A DNA stretch of 44,929 nt from an uncultured Lachnospiraceae bacterium (GTDB lineage Bacteria; Bacillota; Clostridia; Lachnospirales; Lachnospiraceae), in assembly GCA_910578475.1 (NCBI GenBank), contig CAJTRK010000028.1, positions 1-44,929 on the forward strand, in the 5' to 3' direction. Of this stretch, positions 25,295-34,820 are shown piece after piece; the stretch's first letter is position 1, and the number at the start of each line of letters is the position of its first letter. Made by a program: the position numbers and the translations under genes. The notes under the pieces are model-generated. The model made no database searches, was not told the DNA's origin, and saw only the letters and a program-made list of their open reading frames with translations.

Positions 25295-26101
25295 CTATGA
25301 AAGAACCGACCGGAGAAAATCCGCGAGGCCGTCGTTGTCGTTATCCTTTGGGGTAATGACGTCGGCGGCTTCTTTGACTTCGGGCGCGGCATTTGCCATG
25401 GCGATGCCGCATCCTGCCGCCTGAATCATGGAAATATCATTGTCGGCATCACCCGCCGCATAAGCGTCGGAGAGCGGAATTTGAAAATAATCGCACAAAA
25501 AGCGTACGCTGTTTCCTTTTCCGGCGTCTTTATGAAAAAGTTCCAGATAAAAATCATTGGAAAAAATCATTTGAATTTTGCCGGCTGCCCAGTCAGAGAT
25601 TGCATCGCAAAAAGCGGTCAGACGGTTATGGTCGCTTAAATGAATGGCCAGCATTTTCAGCGGTTCTTTGGGAAGGACGGAAGCATAGTCCTGTGCGAGG
25701 AGCAGGGGGAGGTGAATCCGCCTGCGGTAAAAACGAATTTCGTCATTCTCCGAAGCGGTTACGATGGCATCATCCGTATAAGTCTGAATGTGTAAATGAA
25801 ATTCTTCGGCTTTTGCCTGTAAATAAGACACCTGAGAGAGCGGGAGACGCTTTTCCAGAATGGGCATCCGGCTGTCGCAGTCATAGATGAGCGTGCCGTT
25901 GCTGGCGGAAATGAGAACGCCCGGATAATCCAGACCGGCCTGTTCTTTGACTTCCAGAATGCTTAAAAGAGGACGGCCGGAAGAGAGCACCAGTTTATGT
26001 CCCGCCCGCATAAAATCATCGAGGAATGCTTTCGTATTCCTCGATACCATGCTCTGATTATTTAATAAAGTGCCGTCCAAATCTGTGAATAATATTTTCA
26101 T
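25295..26101 (-). CDS. HAD-superfamily hydrolase, Cof type
   Basis: A 268-residue phosphatase. HAD motifs are LFTDLDGTLLNN (nucleophile Asp), LSSGRP (motif II), and AYAAGDADNDISMIQAAG (motif IV), with a C2B cap between about 85 and 190. Cof-type members dephosphorylate sugar phosphates, FMN or pyridoxal phosphate; the substrate here cannot be told. It is the last gene of a leftward run after the PHP gene, 64 bases on, and ends 14 bases from the convergent polC stop; no clear terminator lies between them. Confidence 0.9.
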   Translation of the reverse strand: MKILFTDLDGTLLNNQSMVSRNTKAFLDDFMRAGHKLVLSSGRPLLSILEVKEQAGLDYPGVLISASNGTLIYDCDSRMPILEKRLPLSQVSYLQAKAEEFHLHIQTYTDDAIVTASENDEIRFYRRRIHLPLLLAQDYASVLPKEPLKMLAIHLSDHNRLTAFCDAISDWAAGKIQMIFSNDFYLELFHKDAGKGNSVRFLCDYFQIPLSDAYAAGDADNDISMIQAAGCGIAMANAAPEVKEAADVITPKDNDNDGLADFLRSVLS

Positions 26102-26165
26102 GCTGCCTCCATACAGATTCCGTTTCGGAAGTTTTATGAAGCCAACGCTGTGGCTCCGGTTAAGA

Positions 26166-27020
26166 TTAGGATGCTTCGTGTTTTGCCGCTTTCCGGATAT
26201 TATCCAGAAATTCTTCCGGTACGAACAGTTTGCCGTAGCCGGTTGCTAAATCCAGTCCCGGTTTATTTCCACCGTGAAAGTCGGAGCCGCCGCTCGGCAG
26301 CAGGTCATATTCTTTCGCAAGCCGGAACATATTCCGCTCATCCTGTCGCTCATAGGTGCTGTAAACCGCTTCAATGCCCATGAGACCGGCCTGTTTCAGT
26401 GTGGCTGTGAGCGTATCCAGACGGTCTTTTCCCATATGGTAAAGGGGCGGGTGGGCGAGAATCGGAACGCCGCCGTTTTGCAGAATCAGCTTGACTGCCT
26501 GAGACGGGGTGATTTTTTCTCTGGGTACAAAATATTTACAGTGGTCGCCCACATATCTGGCAAAAGCTTCTGCGTAGCTATTTACATAATCGTGGTCTTT
26601 CAGATAAACCGCATAATGCGCCCGCGTCAGCACGGCGTCGGGATGTTCTTCACACAGCTTTTCATAGGTGATGTCGATACCGTCTTTTTGCAGGTTTCGG
26701 CACATTTTGATGTTTCGTTCCGTGCGGGCGTCTACGAAAGACTGTATTTTTGCCTGAAAAGAAGGCTCTTTGTATTGAATATAAAGTCCCACAATATGAA
26801 TATCTTTGCCTTCATATTCGGTGGAAAATTCAATGCCCGGAATCACTTCAACGGGCTTGCCCGCCGCATGGGAAATCGCCTCATCGAGGCCGTCCGTCGT
26901 ATCGTGGTCTGTCAGGGCAAAAGCGGTGAGCCCCTTTTCCAGCGCGTAGTCCACCAGTTCCGAAGGGGTAAATGTGCCGTCCGATTTATTTGAGTGTACA
27001 TGCAAATCAACTCTGTTCAT
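26166..27020 (-). CDS. PHP-domain phosphoesterase (RNase AM / nucleoside 3',5'-bisphosphate phosphatase type)
   Basis: A 284-residue protein with the PHP metal motifs VDLHVHSNKSDGT, FALTDHDTTDGLDE, PGIEFSTEYEGKDIHIVG, ILAHP and GGSDFHGGNKPG. The length and motif set fit the YciV/TrpH group, whose characterised members trim 5' ends of RNA or hydrolyse 3',5'-nucleotide bisphosphates. Its ATG shares one base with the stop of the ABC-F gene, so it is translationally coupled to it. The exact substrate is inferred from family. Confidence 0.88.
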   Translation of the reverse strand: MNRVDLHVHSNKSDGTFTPSELVDYALEKGLTAFALTDHDTTDGLDEAISHAAGKPVEVIPGIEFSTEYEGKDIHIVGLYIQYKEPSFQAKIQSFVDARTERNIKMCRNLQKDGIDITYEKLCEEHPDAVLTRAHYAVYLKDHDYVNSYAEAFARYVGDHCKYFVPREKITPSQAVKLILQNGGVPILAHPPLYHMGKDRLDTLTATLKQAGLMGIEAVYSTYERQDERNMFRLAKEYDLLPSGGSDFHGGNKPGLDLATGYGKLFVPEEFLDNIRKAAKHEAS

Positions 27021-28654
27021 CAGTCTTCTTCCGTTGCGGTGCTCGTGTATACGGTACGTTTCCTTGCCATTTCGTCGCTTTCCAGATATTCGTCGTAAGT
27101 CGTAATTTTATCGATGATTGTGCCGTCCGGCAGAATTTCGATAATGCGGTTTGCCGTTGTCTGTACGACCTGATGGTCGTGGCAGGAAAAGAGCTCCACG
27201 CCCTTGAAACGTATCATACCTTCGTTTAACGCGGTGATGGCTTCCATGTCAAGATGGTTTGTCGGCTCATCAAAAATCAGACAGTTAGCGCCGCTAATCA
27301 TCATTTTGGAAAGCAGACAGCGAACTTTTTCACCGCCGGATAAAACCTTTACTTTTTTGACGCCGTCGTCACCCGCAAAAAGCATGCGGCCGAGGAAACC
27401 GCGGACATAAGTGATATCCTTGACGGGAGAGTAGCCCATGAGCCAGTCGCTGATGGTATAATCGTTGTCAAATTCAGCCGTATTGTCTTTCGGAAAATAT
27501 GCCTGAGAAGTCGTGACGCCCCATTTGTAAGTTCCTTCATCCGGTTCCAGCTCGCCTGTCAGGATTTTAAACAAAGTCGTTTTGGCCAGCTCGTTGCCGC
27601 CGACGAAAGCAATTTTATCGTCATGACCGACAATAAAGGAAACATTGTCCAATACTTTTTCCCCATTTATGGATTTGCTGATGCCTTCCACGGTCAGGAC
27701 TTCGTTTCCAATCTCGCGTTCCGGACGGAAATCAATATAAGGATATTTCCGGCTGGATGGTTTGATATCGTCCAGTTCAATTTTTTCCAGCGCTCTTTTT
27801 CTGGAGGTCGCCTGCTTGGACTTGGAAGCATTGGCGGAGAAGCGGGAGATAAATTCCTGCAATTCCTTAATCTGTTCTTCCTTTTTCTTATTGGCTTCCT
27901 TACGCTGCTTGATAATGAGCTGGCTGGATTCATACCAGAAATCATAGTTGCCGGCGTATAACTGGATTTTGCCATAGTCGATATCCGCCGTATGCGTACA
28001 TACTTTGTTCAGGAAGTAACGGTCGTGGGAAACGACGATAACCGTATTTTCAAAATTAATCAGAAATTCCTCAAGCCATGCGATAGCGTCTAAATCCAAA
28101 TGGTTCGTCGGCTCGTCTAAAAGCAGGATGTCCGGGTTGCCGAACAGCGCTTTGGCGAGCAGAACTTTCACCTTCTCATTACCGTTCAAATCGCTCATCA
28201 TGTTGTAATGCAGACCGGTGTCGATGCCAAGACCGTTCAGCAGCATTGCGGCATTGGATTCCGCATCCCAACCGTCCATTTCCGCAAATTCCGCTTCCAG
28301 CTCGCTGGCACGGATTCCGTCTTCATCGGAAAAATCTTCTTTCGCATAAATTGCATCTTTTTCCTTCATAATCTGGTACAGCCGTTCATTTCCCATGATA
28401 ACCGTGTCCATGACCGGATAGCCGTCATATTTGAAATGGTCCTGCTCCAGAACGGAAAGACGCTGTCCGGGCGTAATGGCGATATCGCCGTTCGTCGTTT
28501 CCAGCGCGCCGGACAGAATCTTCAGAAAAGTAGATTTTCCCGCGCCGTTTGCGCCAATCAGACCATAGCAGTTTCCTTCCGTAAATTTGATGTTTACATC
28601 CTCAAAGAGAGCCTTTTTGCCGACTCTGTAAGTTACGTTATTTGCACTAATCAT
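27020..28654 (-). CDS. ABC-F family ATPase (YbiT/YkpA type)
   Basis: A 544-residue soluble protein with two ABC domains joined by a charged helical linker (about 230-310) and no membrane part. ABC-F proteins act on the ribosome in translation or antibiotic protection. Domain 1 has Walker A LIGANGAGKSTF and LLLDEPTNHLD; its signature is LNGNEK, not LSGGQ. Domain 2 has a normal LSGGEKVR signature and IFDEPTNHLD, but its Walker A region reads VGGNELAKTTLF. The lack of a long linker or C-terminal extension argues against a classic resistance ABC-F. AAGGGG lies eight bases before the ATG. It leads the operon with the PHP and HAD genes. Confidence 0.9.
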   Translation of the reverse strand: MISANNVTYRVGKKALFEDVNIKFTEGNCYGLIGANGAGKSTFLKILSGALETTNGDIAITPGQRLSVLEQDHFKYDGYPVMDTVIMGNERLYQIMKEKDAIYAKEDFSDEDGIRASELEAEFAEMDGWDAESNAAMLLNGLGIDTGLHYNMMSDLNGNEKVKVLLAKALFGNPDILLLDEPTNHLDLDAIAWLEEFLINFENTVIVVSHDRYFLNKVCTHTADIDYGKIQLYAGNYDFWYESSQLIIKQRKEANKKKEEQIKELQEFISRFSANASKSKQATSRKRALEKIELDDIKPSSRKYPYIDFRPEREIGNEVLTVEGISKSINGEKVLDNVSFIVGHDDKIAFVGGNELAKTTLFKILTGELEPDEGTYKWGVTTSQAYFPKDNTAEFDNDYTISDWLMGYSPVKDITYVRGFLGRMLFAGDDGVKKVKVLSGGEKVRCLLSKMMISGANCLIFDEPTNHLDMEAITALNEGMIRFKGVELFSCHDHQVVQTTANRIIEILPDGTIIDKITTYDEYLESDEMARKRTVYTSTATEED

Positions 28655-28744
28655 ATTTAAAACCCCTTATTTTCCAAGTTACGGCGATGCTTTCAGGCCG
28701 CATGCCGTTTCTTTTTATGATTTCCGTTGACAGTCACTTCTTCT

Positions 28745-28772
28745 ATTATACATAAACAAGATGCTTTTTCAA
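28745..28772 (-). promoter_or_regulatory. Promoter of the leftward ABC-F operon
   Basis: On the minus strand TTGAAA (28772-28767) and TATAAT (28750-28745) are separated by 16 bases, about 90 bases upstream of the ABC-F start. Confidence 0.65.
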
Positions 28773-28802
28773 GAAAAATCAGTAGAATCGGCAGAATTGG
28801 AC

Positions 28803-28830
28803 TTGCAGTTTTCAGGGGTTGCATTATAAT
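28803..28830 (+). promoter_or_regulatory. Promoter of the glycerophosphodiesterase gene
   Basis: TTGCAG (28803-28808) and TATAAT (28825-28830) are 16 bases apart, about 85 bases before the start at 28915. It diverges from the ABC-F promoter. Confidence 0.65.
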
Positions 28831-28914
28831 CAAAATATGAAAAGCGAAGACAAGTTTTAAACTGATGCGGAACACGTTTCAGAAATACGAAACAGAGAAA
28901 GGCATGGATTTTGT

Positions 28915-29865
28915 ATGATAATTTGGAAAACGTTTATGATAATAATAATATGCTGCGCCGTCATGTTTTTGTTGTATTTGTTTATGATTATGCCGCGGAT
29001 TCTCGGAAGGCCCAAGAGAAAGCCTTACCTCGGTGTGTATTATGCGCATCGGGGACTGCACGATAACCGGACATCCGCGCCCGAAAACTCCATGCCGGCG
29101 TTTCGGAAAGCGGTGGAAGCGGGATATGGTATAGAATTGGACGTGCAGCTTACAAAGGACGGCATACCGGTGATTTTTCATGATTTTACACTGGAGCGGA
29201 TTTGCGGCGTTTCCGGAAAGCCGGGAGACTATACTTTCGAAGAACTGCAAGAGATGAAGCTTTTGCAGACGGAAGAAAAAATACCCTCCTTACAGGAATT
29301 TCTGGAAATGGTAGACGGAAGAGTTCCGCTGATTGTTGAACTGAAAATCGAATGGACGGATTTATCTCTTTGTCCGGTCGTGCAGAAAATATTGAGCGGA
29401 TATCATGGCGTTTACTGTGTTGAATCTTTTAATCCGTTGGCGCTTTTGTGGTATCGCAGACATCATAAAGAGGTTATGCGGGGGCAGCTGTCAACAAACT
29501 TCCGGCACGATGGCAATTACAAAAATGTTTTACATTTTTTCCTGACGCATTTGTTGATGAACTGGGCCACCAGCCCGGACTTTATCGCTTATAACTGCCG
29601 CTTCAAGGAAGAACCGGGAAGGCGTATCTGCCGGAAACTGTACAAGAATCTGGCGGTTGCATGGACGGTGAAGAATCAGAAACAGCTGGAAAGTCTGGAA
29701 AAAGATTTCGACCTGTTTATCTTTGACAGTTTTGTACCGGAGACGTCAAACGGTTCTTTGAAAAATATCTCTTCCCAGAGTTTATTTTCAGATGAAAATT
29801 TATCGGATGGGAATATATCGGACAAAAATTTTTCTGACAAAAAAAAGGAAAAAGTTGGTGCGTGA
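28915..29865 (+). CDS. Glycerophosphodiester phosphodiesterase family protein
   Basis: A 316-residue membrane-anchored enzyme. A membrane segment (about 5-27) is followed by a GDPD TIM barrel: YYAHRGLHDNRTSAPENSM (catalytic His, Arg), IELDVQLTKDGIPVIFHD (metal Glu/Asp and second His) and PLIVELKIEW. The family releases glycerol 3-phosphate from glycerophosphodiesters derived from lipids or teichoic acids. The C-terminal ~45 residues are a polar tail with four imperfect repeats around SDxNxSD and a Lys-rich end, not part of the barrel. AGAAAGG lies upstream of the ATG with a long spacer. Confidence 0.9.
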   Translation: MIIWKTFMIIIICCAVMFLLYLFMIMPRILGRPKRKPYLGVYYAHRGLHDNRTSAPENSMPAFRKAVEAGYGIELDVQLTKDGIPVIFHDFTLERICGVSGKPGDYTFEELQEMKLLQTEEKIPSLQEFLEMVDGRVPLIVELKIEWTDLSLCPVVQKILSGYHGVYCVESFNPLALLWYRRHHKEVMRGQLSTNFRHDGNYKNVLHFFLTHLLMNWATSPDFIAYNCRFKEEPGRRICRKLYKNLAVAWTVKNQKQLESLEKDFDLFIFDSFVPETSNGSLKNISSQSLFSDENLSDGNISDKNFSDKKKEKVGA

Positions 29866-29924
29866 TAAAGGAAGATATGTTATGATTAGAAAAAGCACAA
29901 TCATTTAGAAAAGAGGGAGATGCT

Positions 29925-32543
29925 ATGGCAAAATGGGTGTACTTATTTGAAGAAGGCAATGCGGATATGCGTAATCTTTTAGGCGGAAAGGGCGCAAATC
30001 TGGCGGAGATGACAAATCTTGGCCTTCCGATTCCACAGGGCTTTACGGTTACAACAGAAGCCTGCACGGATTATTATAACAATGGAAAACAGATTTCAGA
30101 AGAAATTCAGAAACAGATTTTCGATGCGCTCGCGCTTTTGGAGAAAAAGCAGGAGAAAAAGTTTGGCGATACGGAAAATCCGTTACTGGTATCTGTTCGT
30201 TCAGGTGCAAGGGCATCCATGCCGGGCATGATGGACACCATTCTGAATCTTGGTCTGACCGATATTGCGGTGGAAGGATTTGCCAAAAAGACCGGTAATC
30301 CGCGATTCGCATACGATTCTTACAGAAGATTTATTCAAATGTTCTCCGATGTTGTTATGGAGATTCCCAAATCATATTTTGAAAGAATTCTTGACGAAAT
30401 TAAAGCCTCCAAAGGAGTTACCTACGATACGGAACTGACGGCTGACGACATGAAAGAGATTATCGTCAGATTCAAGGCGATTTATAAAGAAAATAAAGGA
30501 GAGGATTTCCCGCAGGAGCCCAAAGTGCAGCTGATGGAAGCCGTGAAGGCAGTATTCCGTTCCTGGGACAACGAAAGAGCGATTGTATACAGAAGAATGA
30601 ACGATATTCCGGGCGACTGGGGTACGGCAGTTAACGTGCAGGCGATGGTATTCGGCAACATGGGCGATACTTCCGGCACGGGCGTTGCATTCACAAGAAA
30701 TCCATCCACCGGAGCGAAAGGCATTTACGGAGAATACCTGATTAACGCACAGGGCGAAGACGTTGTGGCGGGCATCCGTACACCGCAGCCGATTACCAAA
30801 CTGGAGCAGGATTTACCGGAATGCTATAAACAGTTCATGGAAATTGCGAATAAACTGGAAGACCATTACCGCGATATGCAGGACATGGAATTTACGATTG
30901 AGAACGGCAGACTGTTCTTCTTACAGACCCGTAACGGAAAAAGAACGGCGCCCGCGGCAATCCAGATTGCATGCGACCTTGTAGATGAAGGAAAAATTAT
31001 GCCCGAAGAGGCAGTTCTCCGAATCGAAGCGAAATCCCTTGACCAGCTGTTACATCCCACTTTCGACGCGGCGGCATTAAAAGCAGGACAGGTTATCGGA
31101 CAGGCGCTTCCCGCATCTCCCGGTGCGGCGGCAGGTAAAGTTTACTTTACCGCAGAAGAAGCCAAAGCGGCGCATGAAAAAGGCGAAAGAGTCATTCTGG
31201 TACGTCTGGAGACTTCACCGGAAGATATCGAAGGCATGCACGCGGCGGAAGGCATCCTGACCGTACGCGGCGGTATGACAAGCCATGCGGCTGTTGTAGC
31301 GCGCGGTATGGGAACGGCCTGCGTATCCGGCTGCGGTGAAATTGCCATCAATGAAACCGATAAAGTATTTGAACTGGGCGGAGAAGTATTCCACGAAGGA
31401 GATTATGTTTCTTTGGATGGCTCCACCGGTAAGATATATAAAGGCGATATTCAGACAGTAGAGGCTTCCGTAAGCGGCAACTTTGGCAGAATCATGGGTT
31501 GGGCTGACCAGTATCGCAAATTACAGGTGCGCACCAATGCGGACACACCCGCAGATGCAGCGAACGCAATCAAATACGGCGCGGAAGGCATCGGATTGTG
31601 CCGTACGGAGCATATGTTCTTCGAACCCGACAGAATCCCGAAGATTCGCCACATGATTCTCGCAAGAACCGTTGAGCAGAGGGAAAAAGCGCTGAATGCC
31701 CTGATTCCTTTCCAGAAAGGCGACTTTAAAGCGTTGTACGAAGTGATGGAAGGCAGACCGGTTACCATTCGTTTCCTCGACCCGCCGCTTCATGAGTTCG
31801 TGCCGACAGACCAGGCTGATATTGACGATTTGGCCGTACAGATGATGATGACAGCGGAAGAAGTACAGGAAATCTGTGATTCCCTGCATGAGTTTAATCC
31901 GATGATGGGACACCGCGGATGCCGTCTTGCGGTTACTTATCCGGAAATTGCCAGAATGCAGACCAGAGCCGTGATGGAAGCGGCAATTGAAGTGAAGGAA
32001 GAAAAAGGCTTCGATATCGTTCCGGAAATCATGATTCCGCTCGTTGGGGAAAAGAAAGAGCTGAAATTTGTCAAAGATGTTGTAGTGGAAACTGCGGAGC
32101 TGGTAAAGAAAGAGAAAAATTCGGATATTAAATATCATGTCGGAACAATGATTGAAATTCCGAGAGCGGCGCTTATGGCAAATGAAATTGCGGAAGAAGC
32201 GGAGTTCTTCTCCTTCGGAACGAATGACCTGACGCAGATGACCTTTGGATTCTCCCGCGACGACGCAGGAAAATTCCTGAGCGATTACTATAAGAACAAG
32301 ATATACGAATCAGACCCGTTCGCAAGACTCGACCAGAGCGGTGTCGGCCAGCTGGTGCAGATGGCGGCGGAAAAAGGCCGTTCCGTAAGACCGGATATCA
32401 AGCTCGGCATTTGTGGCGAGCATGGCGGCGACCCGTCGTCCGTAGAGTTCTGCCATAAGGTTGGATTAACGTATGTTTCCTGTTCACCGTTCAGAGTGCC
32501 GATTGCGAGATTGGCGGCGGCACAGGCGGCTATTCAGAAATAA
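29925..32543 (+). CDS. ppdK: Pyruvate, phosphate dikinase
   Basis: An 872-residue enzyme of normal length that interconverts pyruvate, ATP and phosphate with PEP, AMP and pyrophosphate; in anaerobes it often works in the glycolytic direction. The N-terminal nucleotide domain has LLGGKGANLAEMT and SVRSGARASMPGMMDT. The central swivel carries the phosphohistidine loop GGMTSHAAVVARGMGTACVSG. The C-terminal PEP domain has GLCRTEHMF, GTNDLTQMTFGFSRDD and CGEHGGDP (catalytic Cys). AGAGGGAG precedes the ATG. It ends the conserved part of the window; an intrinsic terminator follows. Confidence 0.97.
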   Translation: MAKWVYLFEEGNADMRNLLGGKGANLAEMTNLGLPIPQGFTVTTEACTDYYNNGKQISEEIQKQIFDALALLEKKQEKKFGDTENPLLVSVRSGARASMPGMMDTILNLGLTDIAVEGFAKKTGNPRFAYDSYRRFIQMFSDVVMEIPKSYFERILDEIKASKGVTYDTELTADDMKEIIVRFKAIYKENKGEDFPQEPKVQLMEAVKAVFRSWDNERAIVYRRMNDIPGDWGTAVNVQAMVFGNMGDTSGTGVAFTRNPSTGAKGIYGEYLINAQGEDVVAGIRTPQPITKLEQDLPECYKQFMEIANKLEDHYRDMQDMEFTIENGRLFFLQTRNGKRTAPAAIQIACDLVDEGKIMPEEAVLRIEAKSLDQLLHPTFDAAALKAGQVIGQALPASPGAAAGKVYFTAEEAKAAHEKGERVILVRLETSPEDIEGMHAAEGILTVRGGMTSHAAVVARGMGTACVSGCGEIAINETDKVFELGGEVFHEGDYVSLDGSTGKIYKGDIQTVEASVSGNFGRIMGWADQYRKLQVRTNADTPADAANAIKYGAEGIGLCRTEHMFFEPDRIPKIRHMILARTVEQREKALNALIPFQKGDFKALYEVMEGRPVTIRFLDPPLHEFVPTDQADIDDLAVQMMMTAEEVQEICDSLHEFNPMMGHRGCRLAVTYPEIARMQTRAVMEAAIEVKEEKGFDIVPEIMIPLVGEKKELKFVKDVVVETAELVKKEKNSDIKYHVGTMIEIPRAALMANEIAEEAEFFSFGTNDLTQMTFGFSRDDAGKFLSDYYKNKIYESDPFARLDQSGVGQLVQMAAEKGRSVRPDIKLGICGEHGGDPSSVEFCHKVGLTYVSCSPFRVPIARLAAAQAAIQK

Positions 32544-32617
32544 TGCCATAGGAATTTGGGTACTTGCAGGCGAAAGTATTGAAGAATGGCTTAAAATCAA
32601 GGGATTTGAGGCTTGGT

Positions 32618-32653
32618 GGGGTTCATCACGGTGGGTGGTGGACCCCGCTTTTT
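32618..32653 (+). terminator. Intrinsic terminator after ppdK
   Basis: GGGGTTCA (32618-32625) pairs with TGGACCCC (32639-32646) with one wobble; GC then TTTTT follows. Confidence 0.6.
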
Positions 32654-32695
32654 CGTGTTTTTTGATGCCGCTGATAGGATGGCGATTGATATAAT

Positions 32696-32775
32696 ATGGC
32701 AAAACCTCGGACTTTTGCCAAAAGGTTTAGTTTTGCCAAATTGTATAGGGTTTTGCTAAAAGGTATGCAAAATTT
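32696..32775. repeat. Element A: remnant of the ~20-bp-period array
   Basis: Contains one GGCAAAA (32699-) and three inverted TTTTGC(C/T) motifs at about 32713, 32731 and 32751. The stretch from TTTTGCCAAATTG to GGGTTTTGCT is nearly identical to the right arm of element C near 44475-44510, so it looks like the right end of such an element. The conserved leader is missing. Confidence 0.7.
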
Positions 32776-32825
32776 GTAGTAAATTATGATATAAAATAAA
32801 AAATGTAAAAAATCGTATGATTATC

Positions 32826-32854
32826 TTGTGAATTGCCGAAGATTGTAGTATACT
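32826..32854 (+). promoter_or_regulatory. Promoter of the ATPase/HNH unit
   Basis: TTGTGA (32826-32831) and TATACT (32849-32854) are 17 bases apart. The predicted start point falls in the 18-bp palindrome that opens the hairpin leader. Confidence 0.65.
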
Positions 32855-32858
32855 CCTT

Positions 32859-32956
32859 ATTATGGATATCCATAATTTGCTAAATGGCAAATTGAGCATA
32901 ACAAGATTGCTCTGTCCGATTAAATGTTTTTCTATGCATTTAATTGGGCTTTTTTT
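32859..32956 (+). ncRNA. Candidate structured leader RNA ending in an intrinsic terminator
   Basis: Four adjacent stem-loops: ATTATGGATATCCATAAT (32859-32876, perfect palindrome); AATTTGC/GCAAATT (32874-32880/32887-32893); GAGCA/TGCTC (32894-32898/32908-32912); and a 13-bp stem 32914-32926/32937-32949 followed by seven T residues. The last is a textbook terminator placed between the promoter and the ATPase start. It may be an attenuator or yield a small RNA of about 95 bases. Role is inference. Confidence 0.6.
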
Positions 32957-32991
32957 ATGAATATATAATTAAATACATGAGGAGATTGTCA

Positions 32992-34779
32992 ATGGAAGCA
33001 AGGATGCATATGCCAAGTGGCTGTGAAAGAACACAAAATATTGTGGTGGTAAGTGATTTTATTAATTCTTTGAAGAAAGCAATGAATTGGGGAAAAGCAG
33101 AGAAGTTACCAGAAGGTGCATATTATCCATTATATATTGGTGAAGATTTATTGGAACGTATGAATACAGCAGATAATCAAATTGTATGGGGAAGACGAGG
33201 AACAGGAAAGACACACTTATTAAAAGCATTTTCACAGATGATTAATGAAAGCCAAGAAGAATATAAAATAGCATATTATCTATCGTGTGATAATATAAAG
33301 ATGGAAACGCCAGTCAATATGGTGTTTGATAGCGATATGCAAAGAATGAAATATTTTGCGAGAGAAACATATAAAGCTTTTTTGGTAAATATTATTGAAC
33401 AAATAATTGATTCATACCAGAAGCAATTAGAAAACAAGTATACTTATAATGAAAAAGGAGAACAGCAGAAAGAAGAGATACAAAAAAAAGTAGATAACTG
33501 TTTGACAAAACTGTTAGAGATAAGTACAACAGGAGTGCCGAGAATTATTGAAACATTTGAAAAGAAAAGCATAAATGTAAAGAACCAAAAGACAAATGAA
33601 AGAGGAGGTGGAATTGAAGGAGAATTGTCACTTCCTAATATTGTAGGTTCAATTAAAGGTTTCTTCTCCAGGAATAAAATGAGCAAAGGAGAAGATTCGG
33701 AGGCTAGTGAAATAGAACAAAAAATAGAATACAATTTTAGCTTTTCTGAAATTCAAAAAGAAATCGGTAATCTTATCAAAGCATTTCAAATTGATATGAT
33801 TTATATTTGTATTGATGAATTATGGTTAATTGATGACAAAAACAATATATTTTTTCAGCCGATGTTTTTAGATTATTTACGGCAAACTTTTTTTGGGCAA
33901 AGAGGGATAAGCATTAAGATTGCATCTATTCGTGAGACAACAAAGTTAAACAGCAAAACCTCTGCTACAAATTGCTATGGATTGCAAAGTGGACATGATA
34001 TAGTGGAATTAGCAAATTTAGATTCACTTCAAGATAAAGAAAGTGTTAAGATAAAAAAATTTTCTGATATTTTAACTATGCGAATTAATTTTTTTAGCGA
34101 TGAGAATATTCCATATAATAAGCCATATATTTTGAAAACTATCTTTAAAAATGAGAGATATTTTAGCGAAATGATTGCTATGTCTAATGGGATTCCAAGA
34201 AATTTTTTGCGCATCTTGCAATTATGTTTAGGGAGAATAAATTATGATTTAGGACGATATTTTGTTCACATTTATTTAATATCTGAGGTGGTAATGGATA
34301 TTTATTTAAACGAAAGAAGATCCAATATGCCAATGAATGATGCTTCTGTATATAATGTTATTAATAAGTATATAGAAACAAACCAAAATATATTTTTTGT
34401 TATATCTACAGAACAAGTAAAAAAGTTTTCTGTTGATATAAATAATTTGATTTACACGGAGATTTTACATAGGATTCCTAGTTCAATTACTCCAAATAAG
34501 ATTATGGATTCCTACAAAGCATATTTTGTAGACGCTGGAAAGTATTTATATTTACTTAAAGAAAAAGATAGGGAGGGATATTTAGCAGCATTGACAAATT
34601 TTGCATTGGTTATTCCAGATGACCTTTTGGAAAATTTGGAAAAATATACTGTGGATTTAGAGAAAGCATCCGCTGATCACATTGAATGTCCTAATTGTGG
34701 GGCAATAGTTAGTAGAGGAAATCCGGTATATAAAAAATATAATTGTTGTAATTATTGTAGTTTTGAGTTCGAGGGATAA
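32992..34779 (+). CDS. P-loop ATPase with C-terminal zinc ribbon (candidate defence protein)
   Basis: A 595-residue protein, strongly AT-rich compared with the genes to the left. A Walker A motif VWGRRGTGKTHLLKAF lies at about residues 62-77, and IDMIYICIDELWLID (about 262-276) fits a Walker B followed by Glu. Residues about 135-245 are a charged, probably coiled insert. The C-terminus has a zinc ribbon, ECPNCGA and CCNYCSF. It resembles the ORC/CDC6-like and related STAND-type ATPases found in defence loci, but I cannot name the family. The start is the ATG at 32992, seven bases after GAGGAG. An HNH-type gene follows 41 bases later, so the two are probably one unit. Confidence 0.7.
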   Translation: MEARMHMPSGCERTQNIVVVSDFINSLKKAMNWGKAEKLPEGAYYPLYIGEDLLERMNTADNQIVWGRRGTGKTHLLKAFSQMINESQEEYKIAYYLSCDNIKMETPVNMVFDSDMQRMKYFARETYKAFLVNIIEQIIDSYQKQLENKYTYNEKGEQQKEEIQKKVDNCLTKLLEISTTGVPRIIETFEKKSINVKNQKTNERGGGIEGELSLPNIVGSIKGFFSRNKMSKGEDSEASEIEQKIEYNFSFSEIQKEIGNLIKAFQIDMIYICIDELWLIDDKNNIFFQPMFLDYLRQTFFGQRGISIKIASIRETTKLNSKTSATNCYGLQSGHDIVELANLDSLQDKESVKIKKFSDILTMRINFFSDENIPYNKPYILKTIFKNERYFSEMIAMSNGIPRNFLRILQLCLGRINYDLGRYFVHIYLISEVVMDIYLNERRSNMPMNDASVYNVINKYIETNQNIFFVISTEQVKKFSVDINNLIYTEILHRIPSSITPNKIMDSYKAYFVDAGKYLYLLKEKDREGYLAALTNFALVIPDDLLENLEKYTVDLEKASADHIECPNCGAIVSRGNPVYKKYNCCNYCSFEFEG

Positions 34780-34820
34780 AGCAGAAAGATTATGGTAAGA
34801 AGAATGCGAGGAGGAATATT

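Noticed and set aside
29855..29886. Promoter of ppdK
   Set aside because: TTGGTG and TATGAT are 20 bases apart, too far for confidence, although TGTTATGAT could act as an extended -10.
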